DNA of 64,000 nt, from NCBI GenBank assembly GCA_028564705.1, contig JAPXFQ010002904.1, positions 1,240,001-1,304,000 on the forward strand. The letters run 5' to 3'. Position 1 is the stretch's first letter. Each line of letters begins with the position of its first letter. This DNA is from Apricaphanius iberus (taxonomy: Eukaryota > Chordata > Actinopteri > Cyprinodontiformes > Aphaniidae). Positions 33,771 to 45,244 of this stretch are shown piece by piece. The notes under the pieces are model-generated. The model worked only from the letters and a program-made list of their open reading frames with translations. It had not been told where the DNA came from and ran no database searches. The position numbers and the translations under genes are program-made.

Positions 33771-34761
33771 TCAAAAAGTTGGGATGATATGTTAAATGAC
33801 TTTTAAACTGAAAACAGTACTTTGTTAAATATCTTTGACCTATATTACATTAAAATATATACTATAGCAGATTATTTTATGTGTTCCTTGTTGTTTTATT
33901 GTTTGTTTTTTTCCAAATAAAGATATATTCCAATTTTGGTTCTTGAAACGCATTTCAAAACAGATGGAACAGTAAAGCATTCACCATTGTTGTAAGGTTG
34001 CCATTGCTTTTCACAACACTTAAAATATATCTCTATGGACTGAAGACACCAAGTGATGAAGTGTTTCAGGTGTCATTTAGTCAAATCGTTCCTGCAAACA
34101 AGTCTTAATGTGGGCACACATCATTGTAGCACTTTGTTCTTCAAAAAGTGCCACACATTCTCTGTTGGAGACAAGTTGGGACTGTAGGCAGGCTAGTAAA
34201 GTACCCATACCCTCTTCCTCTACAGCTAGGACTTTGTAATGTGTTCAGAATGTGGTTTTGCATTGTCTTGTTGAAATAGGCATGGGCGTCCCTTGAGAAG
34301 ATGTCTTTTTGAAGGGAGCATATTGTTCTTCAAAATCTCTATGTACTTTTCAGCATTAATGGTGCCATCACAGAAGTACAAGTTACCTTAGCCAAGGGCA
34401 CTGACACAACCCCATACCATGACAGACCCTAGCTTTTGGAATTGTTGCAAGTAACAGTCTGGATGATCCTTTTCTTCTTTGGTCCGGAGAACACGGCGTC
34501 CATTTCTCCCCAACAAATACCTGAAATACTAATTCATCTGACCACAGTACATGTTTCCACTATGTGATTGTCCATCCTAGATGCCTCAGAGCCCAGAGAA
34601 GTTGACGGCGCATCCTTTTGGCACAATACAGTACATTAAATATTTTGTGTTCATATCGTTTGCAGTGAAATACAAGTCAAAGTAAAATTGAGAATCCCTG
34701 CTTTCTTTTTTTTAAATTTGCATTTCCCCATCCTGTTCCATCTTTTTTTGTTTTGGGGTTG
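33771..34761. mobile_element. DNA transposon remnant with terminal inverted repeats (TA-flanked)
   Basis: The left end CAACCCTAAATCAAAAAGTTGGGA matches the reverse complement of the right end (CAACCCCAAAACAAAAAAAGATGGAA), and each end is flanked by TA. The ~1-kb interior, including a CATCTGACCACAGTACATGTTTCCACT phrase, is a decayed copy of a repeat that I recognise as very common in teleosts, but I cannot name its superfamily with certainty. No open transposase frame survives. Confidence 0.6.
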
Positions 34762-35099
34762 TACATTTCTTACCTTGAATATGTTTTGGTTGAGTGCGGC
34801 CCCCTAACTTTTCTGACAAGTTTGTCATCATTTTAAAAATAGTTTATAAGGTGTGTTTTCGCTTTTCTAACACCAAGTGGCAGTGAAAGCATCCATAATT
34901 TTTTTACAACAGATTTCAGATTTATTAAATAGTATTTACCTGACAACCAAAAGTAGCGTCTCTATGTGTGTGGATGCTTGGCCATTGGAGGTTGGGCAAA
35001 TTCTCCATTTGTGAATATAGATGCAAATTCAATTGAAAAAATACTCGATTGATACCTGGAAAAAGGTAGATATATGTGTGGCCCCTGTGTCGACTCTAC

Positions 35100-35432
35100 A
35101 CATCAATCTTGAACTGCTCCCAGAGAAAGCGTCTGAAAAAGGGAGGGCCATCTGGTATAACATTTAGAGCTAATTGGAGGACATGCCAGTAAGTGTCTGC
35201 CTGCAATGATACGTCTTTTGCCAATCACAGTAACGACCACATGACGTATAATGTAAGCTGGTAAATCATGCTCTTGCCAAATCCAGTCAGGAAAAAAAAC
35301 ACACACAACTTTACTATCAAGAAATTCACAAAGTGCTTCCCTTTGCTCATTTTTCAATGAAGAAATTGTTTATAGTTCTTCTAAAAGAGATTTAATAGCC
35401 GCTTCTACACGTGTGGTCACCGGCGCAGCCAT
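35100..35432 (-). pseudogene. RecQ-like helicase fragment of a repetitive teleost family
   Basis: From an ATG at 35430-35432 the minus strand reads MAAPVTTRVEAAIKSLLEEL, then a stop, then SLKNEQREALCEFLDSKVVC. After a frameshift it reads TGFGKSMIYQL, a Walker A motif. The order 'EQREAL...L...VxCVxxPTGFGKS' is the start of RecQ-type DNA helicases; similar multi-copy helicase-like genes occur in fish genomes and behave as repeats. Stop plus frameshift plus early end make this a dead 5' fragment. Whether the parent is a transposon or a host gene family is unknown. Confidence 0.6.
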
Positions 35433-35635
35433 GTTTGTTTGTTTTGCCTGGGCACTTGCTGCAATCGTCATACCTTAACACTGGGCCATTTGCCCGCCAT
35501 AAAGCACAATATTAACAAACGACTTGTCCGTACCAACAGTGGAGTCGAATCAGATGATTTAGTTGGAGCAGTACAATATGGATTGACGGGGGTTCGGAAA
35601 ATGTAAAATATTGCGAGAATCCTGCTTGTAGCGTA

Positions 35636-36000
35636 AGTTTACTTTATTGATACTCGAGGAAAATGAATTGTTGCTGTTGCTCATTCTATTTAATTATTCA
35701 AGAAGTTGTTGTAGATGCTGATGGCAGTAGGCAGGTGGGATTACTGTAGCAGTCTGTGTAGCAGCAAAACTGAATAAGCCTCTGACTGAGGACACTGTTG
35801 GTGTAGGATAATATTACGAAGCGGATGCCCAGGGCCAGGGTTGCTCTTAATTTTCATGATTTTATGAAGAATCCTACTTTTCATCAACGTCTCCAGAAGT
35901 TCCACAGTCGTCCCCAAAACAGAGCCAGACTTCTTTATCAGGTTGTTGACCCTTTTTAAACTCCTCGATCTGATTGGGTACATTTGTACCATTAAATCAG
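35636..36000 (-). repeat. LINE 3'-end remnant
   Basis: The minus strand ends with a TATCAATAAAGTAAAC-type tail, as in LINE 3' ends. Upstream an 83-codon frame reads LKRVNNLIKKSGSVLGTTVE and then KSRILHKIMKIKSNPGPGHP, which resembles the region after reverse transcriptase in some teleost LINEs. No RT motif is present. Confidence 0.45.
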
Positions 36001-36788
36001 ATTCCGCTTTTTACAGTCAATCCAAACCCTTGGACAGTGACGTGGACGTTCCTTCTGTCACATGAAAATTATGTCCAAAGAATATACTAGCTTTCATTAT
36101 ACAGCCAGACAATCATCCGATACAATAACTAAGAAAACAGTTAAACCTTGTGCAGGCTTTCAAATTAATTTAGCTGAAATAATTGATTGATTATTTCTGA
36201 TAATTGAAGAAAATTATGTAACATTCACCATTATTAACTTTATTTGACCAGTTACCACAAGGAAATAAGAAACCCAATCATGGATGATTGTGACAATGAC
36301 CTCTACAGATACTTTTTTATGTGAGGAACAGAGGTTATCACAATCCATGCTACCCTCAAACACAGTTAGACCTTCTGGCAAGTTAAATTACAGACTTTAA
36401 TAAGGTGAACTTCTTCAGCTTTGCTCATATTTATCTTTTAATAAAGTTTGTCTGAATATTTAAGGATGAGAAGAGCCAGACATTTTAGAAAAACAAAAGG
36501 CATGCATGTTTACACGTCTGAAAAATAAGTCTTTGACTTTCATTGGGCCATATTTGAACATTTGACCAGATAAATCTTACTTTTCACTCTGATTTTTTTC
36601 AGTAGTCAATTCTATATACACTTTAGATTTAGTGAATAAAACAACCTTATTTAGAGTATATACTTACAGAGATAGGTGGATTTAAAGCAATTTGATCAAA
36701 CAACTCAGTTCATAGCTCATTTAAAGCAGCCACACTTGTACCATTGTTGATTTTATTCTGTCTGACGAAGCGTTTTCCAACTGCCAAG

Positions 36789-39638
36789 TCATGCCGATCT
36801 TTCACTGAGGTATGTTTTGGATGGTACGTCTGGAGAAAAAGAAAACACTGAGAAGGAAGGAAGAATGGAGGTCAAATCAGTTAAAGGAACTGACTTGTAT
36901 GCTAACATTCAATAAAAAGTACACTGGGAAGGGTGGGGGGTAACTATGGAAGAGGATTAGGGCCTCTGAAGAAAAAAAATAGACAGTATATATTTTCCTC
37001 ACTGGCCCTAATCCTTTTCTGTAGGTATTATAATCATTCCTAAAACCTAAAAAACAAATTATAGTATAAAATTCCATAAATATCTTTTTATAAAAGCATA
37101 TATAATACATGGGAAAAAATAGAAGCAGTGTAAAGAAAAGATATAAGTAAAAAGACACTTTTTAACCTTTGCTTTGCTCAGAAGTATGACTGCAGGCCAG
37201 ACGTCGCCACTCTTCCATGTACCTGCACATAGGTGTAACATATTACAGCTAAACGTAATATAAGGGAGCTTTCACACTGTTGGGTTTGCTTTAGGAGTTT
37301 GTTCCCATGGTTAGTTTTCTTCATTTAGACAGGTGTAAAAAATTGTCCAAACTCTGGTGAGGGCCAGAACGGCAAACACAGTCCATCTAAAAAAAAGTTC
37401 ATAGTCTAGGTTTGCTTGGAAGTAAACCCTACTGGCTTTATGGTGAGAAAATTAATTAACTAATTAGCCAACCACCGAGAGGAAGTGAACAAAGTGAAGT
37501 ATTTGACCTTTGATTTACCATTAAATTGTGATTTGAAAAAGTTTAACTTCTGTACTCATGGACTTACCTCATCTACACAAAGGAATTTGGCTAACAAGTC
37601 CCTAAACTGGTGCTCATACTGGGCAGCTTCTTGTAACAGTTTAATTTATAAGCAGCCACTGGAAATTTGTGATCCTGCCCAGGCAGTTTGGTCGACAGCT
37701 TGGTAGTGTAAAATTGAAACAGAACCGAATGAAGATGAGGATTTTTTTTTTCATAGTTTCAGTCAAATCAAATTAAGTCCCCTCAGTCTATCCTGGTGTG
37801 AAATATTACAAAACAATGTAGAAATGCACATTAAAAAAGAACTGCTTGGTGATCTCACTCCTCAAAGTTGAGACTGTTCGTCCAGGCCAACAGCTCATCC
37901 AGCTCCCAGTCCAGAATTTCATCGTCTCCGTTCTCTTCAATAATCTCCATCACTTCCTTAGCTGAGCTCTCAACCAGAGTTGCCAAGTCATCCTGATCTG
38001 AATTAGCCTGTTGGTGGCCCTCCCTGTAGCTTTATGTCGCAGAAAGATAAAAAAAAAACAGGCACATTTACCTCTTTTAGTTTACAGCCCTGTAGATTTT
38101 AGACAACTGGCACAGTTTTCTGCATTTACACCTTGCAGCCGCACATAGGAAGACATTATGGTGACAATTTAAAACAAAAGTAAGGTGGATATTTTAAATT
38201 ATCTATTTTCTTATGGTAAATAGTGGACTGAATAGCTAGAGATTTAAAAAAAAAACATTGACATAGAGAATTGCTTTGCAGATGGCCACTGTTGTAGCAA
38301 TATAGGATAGATTTTTATCCGTTATTTCACATCTGTCTAACGTTCTAATTCTGTGCTCCTCAATAATGCAAATATCAGATAGAGATGTTAACGACAGAGA
38401 GGAGCTGGGATACAGTCCAAACATGATTTGAACACCAAGAAGGTGAGATGTCTTGAATAAGGAGAGATGCTACAGAGCGAACAATGAGCACATAGGGGAC
38501 CCACAGAATCAGCCAAGTTGTTAGATGTTAATTTTCTATGATTCAGTCCATAGTAACTCCCAAAACTCCTGTCCTTTTAGATAAGCATAAGCAAACAAGC
38601 AGATAATTTGGTGAGATGCTTTCATTAACATCACCTGGCTGCTACTTTACCTCCAAAATCCTTTGTAGCCAGGACACACCTATTTTTTCACACATAGCTT
38701 TTCCAGCATAAAACACAAATTCTTGTGTGCCTTGATGTACACTTGACGTCAGTAAAGACGACAACATTTCTATTTTTCACTGGTACCTAAAACTATAGAT
38801 TTGAAAGAGGATGGATTTTCTTGGTGTGGTGGTTAGCACCGCAGCCTCACAGCAAGAAGGTCACCGGTTTGAGCCTTGGGTGGGGAGGGGTTCAATCAGT
38901 GGCCTTTCTGTGTGGAGTTTGCATGTTTTCCCCATGTATGCGTGGGTTCTCTCCGGATACTCCGGCTTCCTCCCACTGTCCAAAAACATGCATGATAGGT
39001 GAATTGATCACTCTAAGAATGAATGTGAGTGTGAATGGTTGTTTGTCTCTCTGTGTTAGCCCTGCGACAGACTGGCCTCCTGTCCAGGATGTACCCTGCC
39101 TAACGCCTGCTAATTGCTGGGATAGGCTCCAGCTGCCCCCGCGACCCTGAAATGGATAAGCGGTAAAGATAATGGATGGATGGATGGATTTTCTTTTCAC
39201 TAATTAAACTCACATCCGTTTCATCCACTCAATCTTCCTCCTTTTCTTCCATCTCCTCACATCCTCTTTCCTCTGGATCTTGGACGGATGGAAGTCAATT
39301 CTTTTGTTGACGTCACCCTCTATGGGTTCACCCCTCCCGACCACCTGTCAGAGCAGAGAGCAACGTAAACACGTTATTCTATCTACTTATGGTTGCTAAA
39401 AGCTGATCCCCCCCCCAAATATTTGAAGAGAATTCCCTCTTCCACCCTCACTCTCATCACCTTGTAACAAAACAGCCTCCAGTTGTTGTTCTCCACACGC
39501 TGGTACCAACCCGATCGGTCCGTCTGGTTCAAAGCTGGATCACTTTCCTGAGCAGGCACGTGCAGAGGGAGGGGTGGAGGGGGCACCTGCCCCTTTTCTC
39601 CAAGATGCCCCAAGTGCCCTTTTTGAGAAAAAAAATAA

Positions 39639-39671
<33 letters not shown>

Positions 39672-41747
39672 TTGGAATATGCCCAACAACGTCTGTCTCA
39701 TCAACATCACATGTTGGTTCATCATGCCTCTGTCTCCATTCTTCAGTTGCTTGGCTTTGTGAGTGAGGCTTAGCTTATTAGTATGAAATATTTTTTTCAT
39801 TTTTGACAATTCAATGGTACATTTTTTTCCAAATAAGTATAATTTTTGACATTTTTCTTTATTTCCACTAGTTTTTTTATTTCAAAACATCTTTTTCACA
39901 AAGTTAGCTTTATTTTATGCTGTTTTCCCCAATTACATTTATTTTTAAAAGAATCTACATATGCCAATCAGAGTCAGAGGATGGGAACTGAGATTATTAT
40001 TATTAATTTTTTTCACAATTTCACTGTCACATTATATACTTGTTTTTTGTTTGTTAATCTAGACATATTTCACAAGATTTTATTTCTTTATTTAATTTTG
40101 AGAACTTTGCTTTTCCCTAATGGAAATCCAGACGTGCCAAAATTAGATAAATCAAAATGTATATTTTTACATGTGAAAATGCTAATTAATATTGTAGCTC
40201 ATTGCTATGTGCTGAAGATATAAAATTAATTTTATCTGTTAAATAAAAAAAATTTAATCCCTCAGAGTAGCTAATACTACAAAAGTATAGTTGTCCCCTT
40301 TGTGCTTTTTTTTATTTCATATTCCACTTCTAATAAAAAAATATGTCATACTAGTCGTTCCCATTCACTTATAATGGTTTATGCTAAGATAAAGCAAACA
40401 GGCTGCTGCCAGATTAGGGTAATTACTCGGATGGTTAAAAAAGTTTTTTTTTTTTTTTTATCACTTATCTAACCCTGAGGAATATGGCAACAGACACCTG
40501 AGTGGCTATGGAGGTTAATCAGTCACATCTGAGAGTTTATTTACTGAGGCACAGCTTCAAGATTAATAATTCCATAATGCACTTTATAAAAATTGCTTAA
40601 TCAGCTACCAGCTATTGTATGGTCTTTTTAATGTTTGTGTTTGATCAACACATCCCAGCAGCAGGGTCTCAACATCAATATTGCTCCCTTCAGATAAAAA
40701 AACATGGTACTTTGGCTTTAGATTAATCGGACTAAGGGCAAATAAATTAAGTACTCCCAGACGACAGATGGCGCCCCTACGTGTTAGAGTAAATAGCGGC
40801 TATCTTCCAGCGGCTCTCAGGCAGTAAAAAGAGGCTGACGGGAGTGAAGCAGACGGAGTCAAAGCATGATATTAACAATCATACATGCATAACATGCATA
40901 GTCTCTTCGTAAGTATAAACATGCACTGATCGGTATATATAATACTACTGTTGTCATTACAGAGTTGAACCTCCGCATCTCCTAACTTCCACAGGGTATG
41001 GGTGAGTACGGGGTTGGGTTTTTGGGTGTAGAGCAGTCCGATTCTCAATCACAATATCTGATTAGCTTAGTCAGGCTTCTAAAACTCCAGTTTGGTTCGA
41101 GTCAAGCTGGACTAAGGTGTATACATGCATTTCAGAAGTCTGATTTCAGTCGGACTAAGGTAAAAAATTTGACTTTCTCTTGCTGCATGTAAACGTACTG
41201 TTGCAGTAAGCGGTTTAAAAATCTTCCTATATGTGCCCCTTTTTAAACTCTCAGCACCTGTCCCTCTCAATGTCTCTGCACGGCCCTGCTCCTCAGCCAA
41301 AAGCTTCTGGCGCCACAGCTGGTTGTAGTCCCTCGGGCTGCTTGCACATAAATCCACAATAGGTCGATAGGTGAAGATCTTGTAATAAACCTTGGGAGGA
41401 AAAGTGGCCTGAATGAGAAATAAAAGCTTAAAATGAAAAGGTATGTTCATATGATATATTTTTATTAATTTCTGGACAAATTTTTTTCTTTTTAAATTTT
41501 TTCACTTCTTGCTACCTTACCCCTCCAAGTCGAAATCGAATAAACACACCTGCAGCAGCATCAAGCAGCTGTGCCTGTAGAACACAGCCACATTTTTATA
41601 GTTTTGTGTTTGATTAAAATATGTTTATTTCACTGAGATCTGTGGTTCTGTTACCTCTCTAGGATTTACAGTTCGGAGGAGTGCCTGAGGATCCTGTAGA
41701 CGGCAGCGGCTAATCAAGTTCTGGACGTGCCTGAAGACCTCTCTGCA
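36789..41747 (-). CDS. C11orf65: C11orf65 (MFI) homologue, 3' eight exons, 5' part not found
   Basis: C11orf65/MFI is reported to bind mitochondrial fission factor and restrain DRP1-driven mitochondrial fission. Minus-strand exons are 41655-41747 (or 41742), 41521-41574, about 41258-41408, 39461-39547, 39214-39344, 37859-38029, 37167-37222 and 36789-36829. Signatures matching the human protein are AQLLDAAAGVFIRFRLGG, FPPKVYYKIFTYRPIVDLC, DRSGWYQRVENNNWR, RKIEWMKRM and LDELLAWTNSLNFEEYMEEW. Phases agree at every junction except after the FPPK exon, whose donor is unclear (GGGACAG/GTGCTG at 41258 is the best candidate but gives a phase conflict). The predicted C-terminus, TYLSERSA, is shorter than in human. 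The human N-terminal IQ-motif region (before NxxIFxHF) has no counterpart between 41748 and the LINE at 42315, nor did I find one beyond it. Either the first exons lie upstream of 46.4 kb unrecognised, or the gene is damaged. Confidence 0.82.
38809..39195 (+). mobile_element. (GGAT)n SINE copy in a C11orf65 intron, with TSD
   Basis: Same family as 19611-20007: a degenerate A box region (GTGGTGGTTAGCACC), a B box-like GGTTTGAGCCT, the shared CTCCGGCTTCCTCCCAC and GGATAGGCTCCAGCTGCCCC blocks, and a GGAT tail. A 14-bp direct repeat GGATGGATTTTCTT at 38809-38822 and 39182-39195 flanks it. Part of that repeat overlaps the GGAT tail, so its exact length is uncertain. It is antisense to the host gene. 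Confidence 0.8.
39637..39672. repeat. (AT)n microsatellite in an intron
   Basis: AT run with a single G interruption. Confidence 0.9.
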
Positions 41748-41784
41748 CTGCAGCGTTCAGAACATAGAAAATGTCATCAAACTT

Positions 41785-42000
41785 CTTAGACGTTCTTCCA
41801 CATTTTATTACATTACCACCAACAAAATCTTCATCATATTTTATTCTTAATTAATGTGATAGATTTACACAAAGTAGCAAAGGATAATGAAGTGGAAGGA
41901 AAAAGATTGATGATTTTCAACAACAACAAATGAACCCTTAAAAAGTATTGGATTTATTTTATCTAGCTCCCTTTACACTAAAAAAAGTCTAAAAAGTATA
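41785..42000 (+). repeat. Tc1-type inverted-repeat arm
   Basis: TTCTTCCACATTTTATTACATTACCACCAACAAAA, GATTTACACAAAGTAGCAAA and GAAGTGGAAGGAAAA follow the order of the arm at 13155-13400. It is a solitary arm upstream of the first recognised C11orf65 exon. (Motifs are listed as separate blocks.). Confidence 0.5.
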
Positions 42001-42290
42001 AGAAGATGATCAAAATTCTACAAAGGCAAATTAGTTCCCTACAAAGACCGCAGGACATACCACATATCTTCTCCAGGCCCTCTGAATTATTTTTGCTGCT
42101 ACCTGCTGCAGAGAGTCCTGTTGACCATCTTTGGCCGCCTCTTTCTGCGGACTACTGGTGTCTAGGGAACAAGTGGAGCAGTATATTGACTCAAGCTACT
42201 AACTCTTTGTTGGGAAAACAAGCATACAATTCAGATGAGAAATTCAAAAATACTTTATTGATCCCAGAGGGAAATTAGGTGTTGTTGTAA
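42001..42290 (-). repeat. LINE 3'-tail-like sequence
   Basis: The minus strand contains AATTTCCCTCTGGGATCAATAAAGTATTTTTGAA, seen at about 42245-42280 as separate blocks. This is a typical 3' end of teleost LINEs with an AATAAA signal. The rest of the stretch has no recognisable RT. It abuts the LINE at 42315. Confidence 0.4.
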
Positions 42291-42424
42291 TTGGTACTAT
42301 TTAAAACAGTAGTATTCAATTCAATTCAATTCAAATCTTTATTTCAGACACAGCGGCGGTCCATAGAAAAAACAAATTACAAAAGACATACACATGTACA
42401 CCAAAACAGACAGATATTCCAATA

Positions 42425-45244
42425 TCACATATTTACATATAAGCTAAAACGCCAATGCCTCCAAAGCCTTGAAGTGAACCGAAGTGTACTCAGGGCAGGG
42501 TTTGCCAGTGCAGAAATGATGCCATTTTCAGATTTAAATATTCTACACATAAAGCTGAACATAAGGTTCCTGAGAACAGCAGGACATGTAGAAATACCAG
42601 CACTCACAAACATTTGGCTAGCACTGCTCCCTCTCGGCACATTGAGCAGCATCCTCAGGCCATCATTATATGCCACCTTAAGTCTCTGCATGGAGCTCCT
42701 TTTGTAGTGCCGCCACAAGTGGGCAGTATACATTGGGGTGCAAAACGTTTTAAAAAGAGTTATCTTAACAGGCACAGAGCACATACTAAATTTTCTTTTC
42801 AGCATATTAGCCTGTGCATACATCATACGGCATTGTCTTTGTATATCCCTATCATCAGACAGGTCGTCGCTCAAATAATGTCCGAGGTATTTAACTTCCT
42901 CACACGTTTTAAGGACAGTACCAGACAGAGAGAAGACAGGAAATGATAACTGTCTGTCTTCCTTGCTTCTGACGATCGTTATGTTACTCTTATTACCATT
43001 AAATTTAATGTCAAAGTCAGAGCCATATTGGGAACATATTCTGAGTAACTGCTGGAGGCCAGCACTGGATGGACACAGGACAACCAGATCATCTGCGTAC
43101 ATCAGGTGGTTCACAACAGCATCTCCAACCATACAGCCTGTTCTGCAACTGTTCAGTTGGTTGGATAACTCATCCATATAAATATTAAAAAGAAATGGAG
43201 ATAAAATACCCCCCTGCCTAACTCCATTGCATACGTTGAAGGGAGCAGATGTAAAATCACCCCATTTCACGTACATTGTCTGGTGTGAATACCAGAAAAT
43301 GAGGATTCTTATAAGTGACATAGGAACCCCTCTATTTTGCAATTTAAAAAATAATTTTTCGTGATTCACACGATCAAAGGCCTTAGAGGCATCAATAAAA
43401 CACATAAAAATCGTGGAATTTTGTCTGTTGTAAAAGTCTAAAATCTCTTTAAGAGCAAAAATACATGCATCTGTGCCATGTTTAGGTTTAAAACCAAACT
43501 GGTTGTCAGAGGTCAGGATAAACTGTTCCAGCCTATTCAATATTGTCCTCTCCAAAACCTTGGATAGGATACTGGCCAGGGCTATAGGCCGGTAGTTATC
43601 TGAACTGTTAATTTTCCCAGATTTGTTTTTGATAATTGGCATTAGTAAAACAGATAAAATAGAATCAGGTAAAATACCATGGACTAAAAACCCCGTAAAG
43701 CAGATGGCAATTAGGGGACAGAGTTTTCTGCTCGCAAATTTTAAGTGCTCCGCAGATATCTTGTCCATACCACATGCTTTATTGTTTTTTAGCATCATTA
43801 TTGCATCATGGACCTCTTGTGAGGAGATGGTCACATCTTTATTAGTGTCAATGGTGCCCACTGTGAGAATGTTGCTCTTGACACAGTTGAAAAGCTCATA
43901 GTAATGTCTCCTCCAAAGCTGAAAAATTTCCTCTGAGCCACTGACACCATCAATATTGGTTGGTAACGAGGTTTTACAATTATTCATTTGCTTAATTTCT
44001 TTCCAGAAATCATTAGGACTATTGTTTTGTAATTTTTTTGCAAGCGAATCAGACCTCATTGTGTTTTCATTCCTTTTGATGAAGCGTAAAGCATATTTAA
44101 AACTTGCATGTGCCTGTTTCTTATACTCACATAAAGGGCCATATTTTAATCTGCCTGACTCAACCCATACCTTGAAGGCCCTTCTAGCCTCAGCATGGAG
44201 CTCTTCCACATACTCATTCCAGCCTGGCTTGGCTTTGTGTGGTTTGGACTTATACAGAGGTGTGGATGAGACAAGGAGGGATTTCACAATATTATCATAC
44301 AGGGAGCATAATTCCGTAGCATGTAGGGTGCTCTTACAATTAATATCACAGCATACCATGGCATCCTTTGGTAACTGAATGTTGCTCAACAAGGTGTCAG
44401 ACTGTGCATAGTATTTATGAAGATCTTCCTCAGTGAGGTTACACCAGTCTATTCTGCCCACATGAGTGCTGCTATCTACTGGTAGAAGAGTAGGTATGTT
44501 GCCTAGATTTACGCAGAGCGAAAAAGGAACATGGTCAGCAATGGCAAATTCATAATGAATCCTCATGGCTTCTAAGGAATCATGTGCATCAGCTGTGCAG
44601 ATGCAGTGGTCAAGCCATGAGGTCGTGTGCCAAGCCTCACTAATGTAAGTGTAGCTATTTTCAGGCAAAAGCGCTTTGCTAGAGAGAATCAAACCACTTT
44701 CAGAGCAGAACTGCATGAGGTACTTGGCAAATAGAGATCTGCCATCGGAAATATCTGCATTTATATCGCCCACAATATAAATGCAGGTGGAAGGATAGTC
44801 TTGAATGAAAGACATTACACAAGCTAGTCTATTAAGATATTCATCCTCATTTTGAGAACACTCATAGGGTGTGTAAATGTTCAATATGAAACAGTTTTTA
44901 TCACCACACTTGAGCTCAATGGCTATGGCCCAATCAACACCCAGCCTAACCACAGTCACCAGCTGATCATATTTTTTATGCCACAACACAGCAACACCAC
45001 CAGATATTCTACCATGAACAATCCTGGTGCTCAGGTCAGTGGTAGATTCACCCACCCCATAGAAGTCTTGATGCAGTGAATTCAGTCTCTCTAAATCCTG
45101 TTTGGGTAAAAAGGTCTCTTGAACGCACAGTACATCACATGACTCTAAAAGTTTATCCACTACGCAGCGGCGCACTTTATCAGCTGCACTGTGCCCGACG
45201 CGCAGCCCTCGCGCATTATAAGACACAATATTGAGCCCATTCAT
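42425..45244 (-). CDS. LINE ORF2: endonuclease and reverse transcriptase (939 aa)
   Basis: ORF2 provides target nicking and reverse transcription. Residues ~1-240 form the apurinic-type endonuclease: NIVSYNARGL at the start, VQETFL (catalytic Glu), GDINAD, SWLDHC and ADHVPFS (catalytic His). Residues ~480-760 form the RT: FIDASKAFDRVNH, GVRQGGILSPFLFNIYMDEL and the active-site MYADDLVVL. EVKYLGHYLSD and a C-terminal cysteine-containing region follow. There are no internal stops. The ATG at 45242-45244 overlaps the ORF1 stop, so translation probably occurs by termination-reinitiation, as known for several non-LTR elements. It appears competent for activity from sequence alone. Confidence 0.92.
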   Translation of the reverse strand: MNGLNIVSYNARGLRVGHSAADKVRRCVVDKLLESCDVLCVQETFLPKQDLERLNSLHQDFYGVGESTTDLSTRIVHGRISGGVAVLWHKKYDQLVTVVRLGVDWAIAIELKCGDKNCFILNIYTPYECSQNEDEYLNRLACVMSFIQDYPSTCIYIVGDINADISDGRSLFAKYLMQFCSESGLILSSKALLPENSYTYISEAWHTTSWLDHCICTADAHDSLEAMRIHYEFAIADHVPFSLCVNLGNIPTLLPVDSSTHVGRIDWCNLTEEDLHKYYAQSDTLLSNIQLPKDAMVCCDINCKSTLHATELCSLYDNIVKSLLVSSTPLYKSKPHKAKPGWNEYVEELHAEARRAFKVWVESGRLKYGPLCEYKKQAHASFKYALRFIKRNENTMRSDSLAKKLQNNSPNDFWKEIKQMNNCKTSLPTNIDGVSGSEEIFQLWRRHYYELFNCVKSNILTVGTIDTNKDVTISSQEVHDAIMMLKNNKACGMDKISAEHLKFASRKLCPLIAICFTGFLVHGILPDSILSVLLMPIIKNKSGKINSSDNYRPIALASILSKVLERTILNRLEQFILTSDNQFGFKPKHGTDACIFALKEILDFYNRQNSTIFMCFIDASKAFDRVNHEKLFFKLQNRGVPMSLIRILIFWYSHQTMYVKWGDFTSAPFNVCNGVRQGGILSPFLFNIYMDELSNQLNSCRTGCMVGDAVVNHLMYADDLVVLCPSSAGLQQLLRICSQYGSDFDIKFNGNKSNITIVRSKEDRQLSFPVFSLSGTVLKTCEEVKYLGHYLSDDLSDDRDIQRQCRMMYAQANMLKRKFSMCSVPVKITLFKTFCTPMYTAHLWRHYKRSSMQRLKVAYNDGLRMLLNVPRGSSASQMFVSAGISTCPAVLRNLMFSFMCRIFKSENGIISALANPALSTLRFTSRLWRHWRFSLYVNM

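Noticed and set aside
39846..40223. 125-codon ORF rich in Phe, Leu and Ile
   Set aside because: It follows from T-rich low-complexity DNA inside a C11orf65 intron.
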